This document shows positions 44,476 to 53,730 of a stretch of 64,000 nucleotides of DNA, piece after piece (positions within the stretch are counted from its first letter, which is position 1; every line of letters begins with the position of its first letter). The notes beneath the pieces were generated by a model. That model saw only the letters and a program-made list of their open reading frames with translations. It did not search any database and was not told the DNA's origin. Made by a program: the position numbers and the translations under genes. The DNA comes from Streptomyces sp. NBC_00249 (GTDB lineage Bacteria; Actinomycetota; Actinomycetes; Streptomycetales; Streptomycetaceae), in contig NZ_JAPEMV010000008.1 of the NCBI RefSeq assembly GCF_026342355.1, positions 1 through 64,000 on the forward strand. The letters are read 5' to 3'.

Positions 44476-45957
44476 TCAGCGGCGCAGGCCGTAGAGCGGA
44501 TGCTCCGAGGTGCTGCCCGAGTTGACCACGACGTAGCCGCCCTCGACGGGCCACAGGCCGGCGCTCTCGGACCATCCGGAATGCCAGTACCGGCCGTTGC
44601 CGCGGATGGCCACCCGCTCGGCGCTGTCCTTGCCGGTGCGGCCGTCCAGGGTCCACAGCCGCCGTTCCCCGAGTACGGAGAGCCGGGCGCCGGCCGTCGC
44701 GGTGAGCGCGGCCGGCTTCTCGCCGAGGCTCTTGGCCCACACCCGCTTCCCGTCCGCGAGGGAGTACCCGGCGAGGCCCGCCGACTCCGTCCTGCCGGGC
44801 GCCTGCACGGCCGTCACCAGCGTGTCCCCGACGACGGCGGCGAGCGGCGCCGGCCGGCCGACGTCGACGTACCGGTCGGTGCCGAGGAGGAGGGTGCCGT
44901 CCTTGCCGGAGAGCGGGATCACCGCGCGGCCGCGGCCCTGGCCGTCGTAGGAGAGCACGGCGGCGGTGCCGCGTGGGTCGCTCTCCCAGAAGGAGACGAC
45001 GGCCGGCTCGACGGAGAGCACGGCGAAGGCCTTCGCCGGAGTCTCCACGGGGAGCGCGCCCTCCCAGAGCTGCGCGCCGGTGCGGGCGTCGAGGGACAGC
45101 AGCCGGGTGGCGGCCGTGGTGGCGGCGCCGGGCGTGCGGCACTCCTCCAGCATCAGCACCCGTCCGCCGGCCGCCTCGGCGCCCAGCGGGGCGCAGCCCT
45201 GTGCGGACTCCCGCTTCCACTGTTCCTGGCCGGCTTCGGCCGACAGGCCCCGTACGGTGCGCTGTTCGGCGACGACCGCGGTGGTGGCGGAAAGGGCCAG
45301 GGCGGCGGTGGTTCTGCGCGCGGCTCCGTCGACGGGCTGCTGCCAGCGGATCTTCCCGGTGCCGAGGTCGACGGCGGCGGCGGTGGTGCAGGGCTTGTCG
45401 TGGCCGGCGAATCCGACGACGCCCAGGCCGCGCTCCGCGCGGGGGCTCAGGGCGCAGACGCTCTGGCGGGCCGGGGCGGGGAGGGTCCAGAGCTCCTTGC
45501 CGTCGCGTGCGGCGTACGCGGTGAGTCCGTCGGTGCGGACGCGGACGACGGTGTCGCCCACCGGCCAGCTGCCGAGTCCCTCGACGGTGTCGGGCGTGTC
45601 CTTCGGTACCTGCCAGGCGCGTTCGAGGTGCTCGCCGCGCAGCCACTGGTAGCCGAGCCAGCCGGGCCAGAGCCCGGCGAGCAGCCCGGTCAGGGCGAGG
45701 ACGCGGACGGTGCGTCCGGTCAGCGCCCCGGCCACGGAGGTGCCGGTGGCGACGAAGGCGACGATGCCGCCGAAGGTGAGGGCGAAGGCGAGGATGAGGA
45801 CGGACGGCAGGCCCTGCGGGCAGTTGGAGCCCCCGCACCCGCCGCCGGCCTCCCGTTGGAGCGCGGTCCAGCCGAGGCCGTGGAAGAGCACGGCCCAGCC
45901 GACGGCGGCCGCGCTCAGGGCTGTGGCGGCCGCTCTGGCCATGGTCGAGAAACGCAC
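44476..45957 (-). CDS. PQQ-repeat beta-propeller membrane protein
   Basis: 493 residues. Three N-terminal hydrophobic helices (ALSAAAVGWAVLFHGLGW, VLILAFALTFGGIVAFVA, LALTGLLAGLWPGWLG) anchor an external domain with repeated GKELW, GKIRWQQP, GAQLWEG and GKRVWAK motifs, typical of PQQ-like eight-bladed propellers. No PQQ ligands or enzyme partner are evident, so it is likely a structural or binding protein. GTG 45957, with ATG 45942 possible. Confidence 0.8.
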   Translation of the reverse strand: MRFSTMARAAATALSAAAVGWAVLFHGLGWTALQREAGGGCGGSNCPQGLPSVLILAFALTFGGIVAFVATGTSVAGALTGRTVRVLALTGLLAGLWPGWLGYQWLRGEHLERAWQVPKDTPDTVEGLGSWPVGDTVVRVRTDGLTAYAARDGKELWTLPAPARQSVCALSPRAERGLGVVGFAGHDKPCTTAAAVDLGTGKIRWQQPVDGAARRTTAALALSATTAVVAEQRTVRGLSAEAGQEQWKRESAQGCAPLGAEAAGGRVLMLEECRTPGAATTAATRLLSLDARTGAQLWEGALPVETPAKAFAVLSVEPAVVSFWESDPRGTAAVLSYDGQGRGRAVIPLSGKDGTLLLGTDRYVDVGRPAPLAAVVGDTLVTAVQAPGRTESAGLAGYSLADGKRVWAKSLGEKPAALTATAGARLSVLGERRLWTLDGRTGKDSAERVAIRGNGRYWHSGWSESAGLWPVEGGYVVVNSGSTSEHPLYGLRR

Positions 45958-46018
45958 AACTGCCCCCCACGAACGTGATCACGTGTTCGCGGGGGACGGT
46001 ACCTCAGAGGGGTGTGGT

Positions 46019-46513
46019 TCAGACGACCTGATGGAGCCAGCGGACCGGTGCGCCCTCGCCCGCGTAGCGGAAGGGCTCCAGCTCGTCGTCCCAGGGTTTG
46101 CCGAGCAGTTTGGCGATCTCCGCCTCCAGGTCCGTCTCACCGCGCGCGGAGCGGGCGAGGGCGGCGCGGAGCCGGTCCTCGGGGATCAGGATGTCGCCGT
46201 GCATGCCGGTGACGGCGTGGAAGATGCCGAGTTCCGGGGTGGAGCTGTAGCGCTCGCCCTCGGCGGTCGGACAGGGTTCGGCGGTCACTTCGAAGCGGAG
46301 CAGGTGCCAGCCGCGCAGCGCCGAGGCGAGTTTCGAGGCGGTGCCCGCTTCGGCCTGCCAGGAGAACTCGGCTCTCCAGGTGCCCGGGGAGGCGGGCTGC
46401 CGGATCCAGTCGAGGTTCACCCGCACCCCGAGCACGCCCGCAACAGCCCATTCCACGTGCGGGCAGAGCGCGCGCGGCGCGGAATGCACGTACAGAACTC
46501 CACGTGTCGTCAC
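46019..46513 (-). CDS. DUF3145 protein
   Basis: 164 residues: VTTRGVLYVHSAPRALCPHVEWAVAGVLG..., the conserved DUF3145 N-terminus, ending FRYAGEGAPVRWLHQVV. Widely conserved in actinobacteria, cytoplasmic, function unknown. GTG 46513 with GGAGGT five bases upstream sets the start; the longer frame to 46708 runs through AT-rich promoter DNA. Confidence 0.88.
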   Translation of the reverse strand: MTTRGVLYVHSAPRALCPHVEWAVAGVLGVRVNLDWIRQPASPGTWRAEFSWQAEAGTASKLASALRGWHLLRFEVTAEPCPTAEGERYSSTPELGIFHAVTGMHGDILIPEDRLRAALARSARGETDLEAEIAKLLGKPWDDELEPFRYAGEGAPVRWLHQVV

Positions 46514-46762
46514 CGGGACCTCCAGTGTGGGACGAGGTCGGGAATAATCTCCAGAAAACGGACAGTATGTGACGTGATGTAATGTAACGGAAATTATTTG
46601 ACATTGCGCTACGGCGCCTGCGGCCGAAACGCCACGGGAAAAAGCTACCGTGCGCCAGGGGTCATGGTGTGACGTACGGTCGCTCCGAAGCCGGTAAACA
46701 CAGAGCATTCACTCAGCAGGACGCCCCCGTACGGACACGGGGCGACGAGGGAGGACCACCCG
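46514..46762. promoter_or_regulatory. AT-rich divergent promoter region
   Basis: 249 bp, the most AT-rich stretch nearby. Short repeats GTGACGTGATGTAATGTAAC (near 46570-46589) and a TTGACA near 46598 are seen, probably serving the DUF3145 gene and/or the GDSL gene. No gene is evident. Confidence 0.35.
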
Positions 46763-47659
46763 ATGCGCACCACCGCTCCGAGCCGCACCCTGCGGCGGAC
46801 CTTCGCGGGCGTGGGCGTGGCGGTGGCCCTGCTGGCCGCGACGGTCACCGCGTGTGACGAAGCCGCCCCGTCGGCCGAGGGCGAGCGGGGGGCGCAGGCC
46901 CGGCCCCGCTGGAACACGGCGCCCGCTTCGGTCGCCGCCGTCGGGGACTCCATCACCCGCGGGTTCGACGCCTGTTCGGTGCTGGCCGACTGCCCGGAGG
47001 TCTCCTGGGCCACCGGCAGCGACCCCGCGGTGCGCTCGCTGGCCGCCCGGCTGCTGGGGGAGGCGGAGGTGCCCGCGCGCAGCTGGAACTACGCGGTGAC
47101 GGGCTCGCGCATGGCCGACCTGCCGGGCCAGCTGGCGGCGGCCGCCGCGCACCGGCCCGGCCTGGTCACGGTCATGGTGGGGTCGAACGACGCCTGCCGG
47201 CCCACGGCTTCGTCGATGACGCCGGTGGCGGAGTTCCGGGCCGGTTTCGAGCGTTCGCTGCGGGACCTGCGGGCCGCCTCGCCCGATTCCCAGGTGTACG
47301 TGTCCTCCGTGCCCGACCTCCAGCGGCTGTGGGAGCAGGGCAAGGACAGTCCGATGGTGCGGCAGATCTGGAAGCTGGGGATCTGTCAGTCGATGCTGGC
47401 CGAGCCGCTGTCGGCGGCGGCGGGGGCGACGGCCCGCCGGGAGCAGGTGCGGGCGCGGGTGGTCGAGTACAACGAGGTACTGCGCGAGGTGTGCGCCAAG
47501 GACGAGCTGTGCCGCTACGACGGCGGCGCGGTGTTCCAGTACCCCTTCGCGGCGGATCAGTTGAGCCACTGGGACTGGTTCCACCCGGGCAAGGACGGGC
47601 AGGCGCGGCTGGCCGAGCTGGCGCACCGACAGGTGACGTCCGCCCAGCCGCCACGTTGA
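46763..47659 (+). CDS. GDSL/SGNH hydrolase lipoprotein
   Basis: 298 residues. Signal peptide with lipobox VTAC at residues 28-31, then SGNH blocks: GDSI (Ser), TGS (Gly), GSND (Asn) and DWFHP (Asp-His). Exported lipid-anchored esterase or lipase; substrate unknown. GGGAGGA ribosome site. Followed by a strong hairpin. Confidence 0.9.
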   Translation: MRTTAPSRTLRRTFAGVGVAVALLAATVTACDEAAPSAEGERGAQARPRWNTAPASVAAVGDSITRGFDACSVLADCPEVSWATGSDPAVRSLAARLLGEAEVPARSWNYAVTGSRMADLPGQLAAAAAHRPGLVTVMVGSNDACRPTASSMTPVAEFRAGFERSLRDLRAASPDSQVYVSSVPDLQRLWEQGKDSPMVRQIWKLGICQSMLAEPLSAAAGATARREQVRARVVEYNEVLREVCAKDELCRYDGGAVFQYPFAADQLSHWDWFHPGKDGQARLAELAHRQVTSAQPPR

Positions 47660-47679
47660 CGCCGGTCGGATCCGGCGGA

Positions 47680-47709
47680 CCGGGGGCGGGTGTCAGGGCC
47701 CGCCCCCGG
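47680..47709. terminator. Terminator between GDSL and GH3 genes
   Basis: CCGGGGGCGGG (47680-47690) pairs with 47699-47709 between converging genes. Confidence 0.75.
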
Positions 47710-47806
47710 GCCGGTCCCGGGGCTGCCGGACGACGGTGATTTCAGGCCACTTCGGCCCCGACGCCCCTCACGGCGTGTCGCACCGTCCGTCGCGCGGCGG
47801 GGCGGC

Positions 47807-50257
47807 TCACAGGTCGAGGGTGACCGTGAGCCGGGTGTCGGTGTGGGAACGGCTCGCGCGGACCTCGTAGGCGCCGCCGATCCGCTGCCAGCCGCGCGTG
47901 TCCTCGTCCCAGATCTCGAAGGCCCGGGCGGGCAGCGGGATCACCGCCTCGACGCTCTCGCCGGGGCCCGCCTCGACGCCCGCGAAGGCGGCCAGCCAGC
48001 TCGCCGGGCGCTCCGCCCGGTCGGCGAGGGGCGCCAGGTAGACCTGGACGACCTCGCGGCCGGGCCGGGAGCCGGTGTTGGTGAGGCGGACCCGGACGGT
48101 GTCGGGGGTGGCCTCCAGGGATTCGTAGGCCCAGTCGGTGTAGCCGAGGCCGTGCCCGAAGGGGTAGGCGGGGCGCACGCCCCGGGCCTCGTAGGCCCGG
48201 TAGCCGGTGAGGAGGCCCTCGCGGTACTCCAGGCGCCCGTCGACGGGGACGACCTCGGTGACGGGGGCGTCGGCGAGGGCGGCCGGCCAGGTGGTGGGCA
48301 GGCGGCCGCCGGGCTCCGCGTCGCCGAGGAGTACGTCGGCCAGCGCGGCCCCGCCCTCCTGCCCGGGGAACCAGGTCAGGAGCACGGCGGCGACCTCCTC
48401 GCGCCACGGGAGTTCCACCGGGGAGCCCGCGTTGACGACGACGACGGTGTTCGGGTTGGCGGCGGCGACGGCGCGGACCAGGTCGTCCTGGCGGCCGGGC
48501 AGCGCGAGGTCCTTGCGGTCGAAGCCCTCGGACTCGACCCGCTCGGTGGTGGCGACGACCACGACGGCGGTGTCGGCGGCCCGCGCGGCCTCCGCGGCCT
48601 CGGCGATCAGCTCGTCGGGGTCGCGCCGGGGCCCGAGGTGGAGCAGCGAGAACATGACGGCCTTCAGCGGCAGGGCGCTCATGTCGGGGACCTGGTAGGT
48701 CAGGGAGACCGCGACGGGCTCGCCTTCGGTGAGGACGGTGCGGGCGCGTTCGCTGGGGGCGCCGAAGAAGGCCTCGAAGGGGTCGGCCTCGGAGCCCATC
48801 TCCTGGACGCCCTCCCAGAGCACCTCGCCGCCGACGGCCAGGGTGAAGGCGCCGAGGCCGCGGGTGCCGAAGGCGTGCTCGCCGTTCTCGCGCGGCACGA
48901 AGCTGCCGGTGACCTCGATGGAGGCCATCGTCTCGTACGCGGCTCCGGCCGGCAGGTCGTCGCCGATCCACTGCACCTGGCCGCTGGGCAGGGTGCCCTC
49001 GCCGAGGACGGCACCGGAGGCGTCCCGGCAGACGGCGCGCAGGGTGAAGCCCTGGCCGGCGGGGGTGAGTTCGTCGCTGGGGTCGGCGCCGACGGTGAAG
49101 GTCAGGGCGCCTTCGGGCAGCGCGGCGGTGAGCCCGTCGAGCGGGGACACCACCCGCTCGGGGAAGACGGTGGCGCTGCCGCCGCCGAGGACGCGGGCGT
49201 CGCGGGCGGCGGCGCCGAAGAGGGCCACGGTGCGGCCGGCGCCCGCGTCCAGCGGCAGCGCGCCGTCCTCGTTGCGTACGAGGACGAACCCGCGGGTGGC
49301 CAGCTCGCAGGCCAGGGCCTGCCCGTCGAGCGGCGCCGGGGGTTCGGTGACCACGGCGGGGGCGCCCTCCAGGAGGCCGACGCGGGCGGCGAGCCGCAGG
49401 ACGTTGCGTACGGCGGTGTCGACGGCGGACTCGGGGACCTCCCCGGCGCGGACGGCGGCGGCGAGGGCGGGGCCGTGGACGGTCGTGGGGCCGGGCATGG
49501 CCACGTCGAGGCCGCCGAGGATGCCGCCGGTGGTGGAGCGGGCGGCCATCCAGTCGGAGACGTTGCAGCCGTCGAAGCCCCACTCGGCGCGCAGGACCTC
49601 GTTCACCAGGTACTGGTGCTCGGTCATGGTGGTGCCGTTGACCCGGTTGTAGGCGGTCATGATGCCCCAGGGGCGGGCATGGGCGACGATCGCCTCGAAG
49701 GGGGCGAGGTACATCTCACGCAGCGGACGCGGGGCGATGACCGAGTCGACGGTGAAGCGTTCCGTCTCGGCATCGTTGCCGACGAAGTGCTTGACAGTGG
49801 TACCGACCCCGCCGTCCTGGACCCCGTTGACGTAGCCGCTGCCGACGACGCCGGTGAGGTACGGGTCCTCGGAGTAGCACTCGAAGTGCCGCCCGCCCAG
49901 CGGGGAGCGGTGCAGGTTGACGGTGGGGGCGAGGAGGACGTGGACGCCCTTGCGGCGGGCCTCCTGGGCGAGGAGCCGCCCTGCGCGGCGGGCGAGGCCC
50001 GGGTCCCAGGCGGCGGCGAGGGCCGTCGGGGAGGGCAGGGCGACGGAGGGGTCGTCGGCGCTCCAGCGCACGCCCCGGACCCCGACGGGGCCGTCGGACA
50101 TGACCAGGGAGCCCAGTCCGATCGCGGGGACGGCGGGCAGGGACCACATGTCCTGGCCGGCCAGGAGGCGGGTCTTGGTGTCGAGATCCAGCTTGCCCAG
50201 TGCCGTTTCCACGGCGTCCTCGCGGACCTGGTCGCGGGCCTGATCGGCGTCGGTCAC
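47807..50257 (-). CDS. Glycoside hydrolase family 3 beta-glucosidase
   Basis: 816 residues: GH3 N-terminal barrel with substrate motif KHFVGNDAE and nucleophile Asp235 (NVSDWMA), GH3 C-terminal domain (ELATRGFVLVRNEDGALPL, LTWFPGQEGG) split by a PA14-like insertion (about residues 410-550), and a C-terminal fibronectin III-like domain. No signal peptide, so cytoplasmic, hydrolysing imported oligosaccharides. Divergent from a TetR gene that may regulate it. Confidence 0.93.
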   Translation of the reverse strand: MTDADQARDQVREDAVETALGKLDLDTKTRLLAGQDMWSLPAVPAIGLGSLVMSDGPVGVRGVRWSADDPSVALPSPTALAAAWDPGLARRAGRLLAQEARRKGVHVLLAPTVNLHRSPLGGRHFECYSEDPYLTGVVGSGYVNGVQDGGVGTTVKHFVGNDAETERFTVDSVIAPRPLREMYLAPFEAIVAHARPWGIMTAYNRVNGTTMTEHQYLVNEVLRAEWGFDGCNVSDWMAARSTTGGILGGLDVAMPGPTTVHGPALAAAVRAGEVPESAVDTAVRNVLRLAARVGLLEGAPAVVTEPPAPLDGQALACELATRGFVLVRNEDGALPLDAGAGRTVALFGAAARDARVLGGGSATVFPERVVSPLDGLTAALPEGALTFTVGADPSDELTPAGQGFTLRAVCRDASGAVLGEGTLPSGQVQWIGDDLPAGAAYETMASIEVTGSFVPRENGEHAFGTRGLGAFTLAVGGEVLWEGVQEMGSEADPFEAFFGAPSERARTVLTEGEPVAVSLTYQVPDMSALPLKAVMFSLLHLGPRRDPDELIAEAAEAARAADTAVVVVATTERVESEGFDRKDLALPGRQDDLVRAVAAANPNTVVVVNAGSPVELPWREEVAAVLLTWFPGQEGGAALADVLLGDAEPGGRLPTTWPAALADAPVTEVVPVDGRLEYREGLLTGYRAYEARGVRPAYPFGHGLGYTDWAYESLEATPDTVRVRLTNTGSRPGREVVQVYLAPLADRAERPASWLAAFAGVEAGPGESVEAVIPLPARAFEIWDEDTRGWQRIGGAYEVRASRSHTDTRLTVTLDL

Positions 50258-50407
50258 GGCCGTGCCTCCTCATCGGTGCGGTGTGGCCCCATGGTGGACC
50301 CGCTCCCTGTAGAACGGTAGGGTTCGTTATGTGTTCGTGATGCATCGATGCCGTACGGTCCTGCTGGCGGGGTGCGGCCGGGATGCGAGCGGAAGGGGTA
50401 CCGGGCG
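50258..50407. promoter_or_regulatory. Divergent gap GH3/tetR with dyad
   Basis: GCATCGATGC (50342-50351) is a perfect palindrome. GTTCGTTATGTGTTCGT (50322-50338) contains a repeated GTTCGT. These are candidate operators for the TetR protein. Confidence 0.4.
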
Positions 50408-50983
50408 ATGGCCAGGGCGAAGAGCGAGGAACGGCGCGGCGAGATCGTCCGCGCGGCGGTCGAGGTGATCGCGGAGCGCGGCTACCGGGGTGCGTCCCTG
50501 GGCTCCGTCGCCGAACGCGTGGGCCTGACCCAGCAGGGGCTGCTGCACTACTTCCCGACCAAGGAGACCCTGCTCGTCGCGGTCCTGGAGGAACGCGACC
50601 GCTGGGACACGGGCGGGGGCTCGCGCGCCTCCGCCGGCACCTGGCGCCTCGACCTGCTGGCCTCCCTGGTGGAGTACAACGCCATGCGCCCGGGCATCGT
50701 GCAGACCTTCTCGGCGCTGCTCGGCGAGAGCGTCACCGACGGACATCCGGCCCGGGAGTTCTTCACCGAGCGCTACGCGCAGGTCCGCGGGGAGATGGCC
50801 GCCGTCCTGCGCGCCGAGTTCGGCGAGCGGCTGCCCTCCGGGCTCACCCCGGAGCAGGCCGCCCCGCTGCTGACGGCGGTGATGGACGGGCTCCAGTACC
50901 AGTGGCTCCTCGCCCCGGAATCGGTGGACATGCCCGCCGCCTTCCGCTCCTTCCTCACCCTGCTGCGGGGCCCCGGCGCGTAG
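50408..50983 (+). CDS. TetR-family regulator
   Basis: 191 residues: IVRAAVEVIAERGYRGASLGSVAERVGLTQQGLLHYFPTKETLL is the DNA-binding domain; the C-terminal part has a TetR_C_6-like pattern. MARAKSEERR start at 50408 preferred over 50348. Probably controls the divergent beta-glucosidase gene. Confidence 0.87.
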   Translation: MARAKSEERRGEIVRAAVEVIAERGYRGASLGSVAERVGLTQQGLLHYFPTKETLLVAVLEERDRWDTGGGSRASAGTWRLDLLASLVEYNAMRPGIVQTFSALLGESVTDGHPAREFFTERYAQVRGEMAAVLRAEFGERLPSGLTPEQAAPLLTAVMDGLQYQWLLAPESVDMPAAFRSFLTLLRGPGA

Positions 50984-51037
50984 TCTCGCGAACCGGCCGG
51001 GCATGCTTTCCCCGGGCGCCAACCGGGGGGAGACGCA

Positions 51038-52189
51038 ATGGAGTCGGAGCGGGAACGGCCGGAGAAGAAGGTCGCGTGGTCGGAGCTGTTCTTCGACCTG
51101 GTACTGGTCTTCGCCGTCACACAGGTGTCGGCGCTGCTGCACCACGACCACGGCTGGGCGGGCACCGGCCGGGCCCTGATCGTCTTCGTCCCCGTGTACT
51201 GGGTGTGGGTCGGCAACACCGTGCGCGCCAACACCACCGACGCGGACGAACCGCTGAACCGGCTCGCACTCTTCGCCGCCGGACTGTGCGGCCTGATGAT
51301 GGCCCTGGCCGTGCCGGAGGCCTTCGGGGACCGCGGGCTCCTGTTCGCCGGGGCCTACTTCGTCGCCCGCCTGGTGCTCGCCGCGGTCGCGCACGCCCGC
51401 AGCAGGCGCCTGACGCCGACGCCGGTGACCCTGTCGGTGCTGATCAGCGGCCCGCTGCTGCTGACCGGTGCCTTCCTGGAGGGCGGCACCCGGATCTGGC
51501 TGTGGGCGCTGGCCGCCGCCGTGGACCTGGCCGCGCCCCGGCTGACGCGCCGGAACATGATGCGGCTGAACTTCGACCCGGGGCATCTCGCCGAGCGGTT
51601 CGGGCTGTTCGTGATGATCGCGCTGGGCGAGTCGATCGTGGCGGTGGGCGCCCCCGTGGCGACCTCGCCGGAGCTCGGCGCCGGCTCCCTGACGGCCGTG
51701 GCCGTGGCCTTCGTCCTGGTGTGCAGCCTGTGGTGGGTGTACTTCCACCTGGCCGCGAGCGCGGTCCGGCACGGGCTGGAGACCGCCGCCGAACGGGCCG
51801 ACGTGGCCCGGCAGGTCCTCTCGTACGGGCACCTCTCGCTGATCGCCTCGATCATCGCGGTGGCCGTCGGCATGGCCGAGGCCGTCGCCCACCCGGGCGA
51901 GCGGCTCCCGCTCGGGGTCGCCGCCCTCCTCTACGGGGGCTGCACCCTCTACCTCGCCACCTTCGGGTACACCCGCTGGCACCTGTTCCGCTCGTGGTCG
52001 GTGACCCGGCTGGTGGCGGCGGCCGCCGTGCTGCTCCTGCTGCCCGTGGCCGCGGTGCTGCCGTCGCTGGGCGCGCTGGTCCTGCTGACGGCGGCGGTCA
52101 CCGTCCTCAACCTGACGGAGCTGCGCCTCGTCCGCGCCGGCGGCACCCTGCCCGGCGACCTCGCACGGGCGGACTCCACGGCGCGGTAG
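51038..52189 (+). CDS. LtrA (low temperature requirement A) membrane protein
   Basis: 383 residues, about ten hydrophobic helices. Begins KKVAWSELFFDLVLVFAVTQ, the LtrA signature, with RFGLFVMIALGESIVAVG in the middle. Named after a Listeria cold-growth gene; biochemical role unknown. GGGGGAGA ribosome site. Confidence 0.9.
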   Translation: MESERERPEKKVAWSELFFDLVLVFAVTQVSALLHHDHGWAGTGRALIVFVPVYWVWVGNTVRANTTDADEPLNRLALFAAGLCGLMMALAVPEAFGDRGLLFAGAYFVARLVLAAVAHARSRRLTPTPVTLSVLISGPLLLTGAFLEGGTRIWLWALAAAVDLAAPRLTRRNMMRLNFDPGHLAERFGLFVMIALGESIVAVGAPVATSPELGAGSLTAVAVAFVLVCSLWWVYFHLAASAVRHGLETAAERADVARQVLSYGHLSLIASIIAVAVGMAEAVAHPGERLPLGVAALLYGGCTLYLATFGYTRWHLFRSWSVTRLVAAAAVLLLLPVAAVLPSLGALVLLTAAVTVLNLTELRLVRAGGTLPGDLARADSTAR

Positions 52190-52301
52190 GACCGCGGCCG
52201 GGCGGGCCCGGAGGCGTTTCAGCAGGTCAGAGGAGCGAGACGAGGCACCGCCGGGGGCGGAGGGGGCGCACGGCGGGGCGCAGGGCGGAGCATGTGGACA
52301 G

Positions 52302-52485
52302 GTCGGCGACCCCGAAGCGGACAGCATGGTGTCCGATCTGATCGACAACCGGGAGGTCGACGGGGTCAACGCCCTCTTCCGGACGATCGGTTCCCTCGGC
52401 CCCGGCCAGGACCTGTCCGAACTGCCGCCCCGGCTGCCAGGACGACCAGCCGCAGATGCGCCAGGAGCTCGACGACGACCGCTGA
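52302..52485 (+). pseudogene. Decayed gene fragment before the nitrilase
   Basis: From 52302 the frame reads VGDPEADSMVSDLIDNREVDGVNALFRTIGSLGPGQ, and after a +1 shift near 52435 continues DDQPQMRQELDDDR and stops at 52485. The sequence looks protein-coding and may be the N-terminus of an oxygenase MpaB/DUF2236-type protein with a frameshift and large deletion. It occupies most of the 385-bp gap 52190-52574; the rest shows nothing clear. Confidence 0.4.
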
Positions 52486-52574
52486 CCCGCCGGGGTCACA
52501 AGCCCGACGCCCGCCGTCCGGCCCTCCCCCGGTCCGCCCGGGAGGGGCCGCCGGCGGGCTGGCATCCTGAACGC

Positions 52575-53291
52575 ATGAAAATCGCCGCCGCGCAGCTGAC
52601 CTGCGCTCCCGCCGAGGTCTCCGTCAACGCCGCCCGCGCCGCCGCGCTCGCCGCACGGGCCCGTGAACAGGGGGCGGAGCTGGTGGTGTTCCCCGAGCTC
52701 ACGCTCACCGGGTACGAGCTGGAGCCGCTGGCGCAGGATCCCGGTCTGTGGCTGGCCGACGCCGAGGACCCCCGCCTGGACGGGCTGCGCTCCACCGGCA
52801 CGGCGACCGCCGTCAACGTCGCGCTGCGCACCGGCGGGCCGCTGCCCGCCATCGCGACGCTGGTGTACGACGCGGACGGCGCGCACGTGACGACGTACGC
52901 GAAGCACCACCTCTTCGAGCACGAGCAGGGCGCCTTCGCCGCGGGCACCGGCGACGGGCGCTTCGAACTGGGCGGGATCCGCTTCTCGCTGGCGGTCTGC
53001 TACGACAACCACTTCCCGGAGCTGACCGGCCGGGCCGCGGCCGACGGCTGCCGGGTGCACCTGGCGAGCTCCCTGTACGGCACGGGCGGCGGCATCGCCG
53101 AGCGGGCGAGCATCTACCCGGGGATCGCGAAGGAGCACGGCATGTACGTGGTCCTCGCCAACCACGTGGGACCCGCGGGCCCGTGGACGGGCTGCGGAGG
53201 CGCGGCCGTGTGGGGCCCGGGCGGCGAGCTGCTGGCCGAGGCCGACGACCGCACCCCGGGCGTGGTGACGGCCGAGGTGAGCGCCGGCTGA
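52575..53291 (+). CDS. Carbon-nitrogen (nitrilase-superfamily) hydrolase
   Basis: 238 residues with the Glu-Lys-Cys triad: VVFPELTLTG, YAKHHLFEHE, AVCYDNHFPEL. Hydrolyses an amide or nitrile of unknown identity. MKIAAAQLTC start at 52575; the open frame further upstream belongs to the decayed fragment. Confidence 0.92.
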   Translation: MKIAAAQLTCAPAEVSVNAARAAALAARAREQGAELVVFPELTLTGYELEPLAQDPGLWLADAEDPRLDGLRSTGTATAVNVALRTGGPLPAIATLVYDADGAHVTTYAKHHLFEHEQGAFAAGTGDGRFELGGIRFSLAVCYDNHFPELTGRAAADGCRVHLASSLYGTGGGIAERASIYPGIAKEHGMYVVLANHVGPAGPWTGCGGAAVWGPGGELLAEADDRTPGVVTAEVSAG

Positions 53292-53298
53292 GCCCCGC

Positions 53299-53634
53299 TC
53301 AGGCGGAGTCGGGGAGCAGGTACTTGGTGCCCCACTGGCCGAGGGACTCCAGGGCCGTGTTCAGGTCCTGGCCGAGCGGGGTCAGGGAGTACTCCACGCG
53401 CGGCGGGACCTCGTCGTAGACCTCGCGGTGGACGATGCCGTCCGCCTCCAGCTCCCGCAGCTGCACGGCGAGCACCTTCTCCGACACCCCCGGGACCAGT
53501 CGGCGCAGTTCGCCGAAGCGGCGCGGGCGCTGCTCCAACTCCCACAAGAGGGAGACCTTCCACTTGCCGTCGATCACCGACATCGCCGCCGCGATCCCGC
53601 AGTGGTCCGCCCCCGGCCTTCGTGTCACCGCCAC
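53299..53634 (-). CDS. HxlR-family regulator
   Basis: 111 residues: winged helix with GADHCGIAAAMSVIDGKWKVSLLWEL and RFGELRRLVPGVSEKVLAVQLRELEADGIV. The single N-terminal Cys is the family's usual redox or electrophile sensor. GTG start. Divergent from the oxidoreductase gene it probably controls; converges with the nitrilase gene with only seven bases between stops. Confidence 0.9.
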   Translation of the reverse strand: MAVTRRPGADHCGIAAAMSVIDGKWKVSLLWELEQRPRRFGELRRLVPGVSEKVLAVQLRELEADGIVHREVYDEVPPRVEYSLTPLGQDLNTALESLGQWGTKYLLPDSA

Positions 53635-53684
53635 CGCACACCCCTCCCACCTGCTCGCTCACCTCGGGGTAACCACCCACTCCG

Positions 53685-53696
53685 AAGTGCGTACTT
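53685..53696. promoter_or_regulatory. HxlR operator candidate
   Basis: AAGTGCGTACTT, a near-perfect dyad of the GTAC-centred type bound by HxlR/YodB regulators, lies between the divergent starts. Confidence 0.55.
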
Positions 53697-53730
53697 GAGC
53701 GCTTCACCGCCTGCCACCAGGCTAAACGGC

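Noticed and set aside
47742..49583. 613-codon minus-strand frame over the GH3 gene
   Set aside because: Same-strand shadow of the GH3 gene in a different frame, with extreme Arg content.
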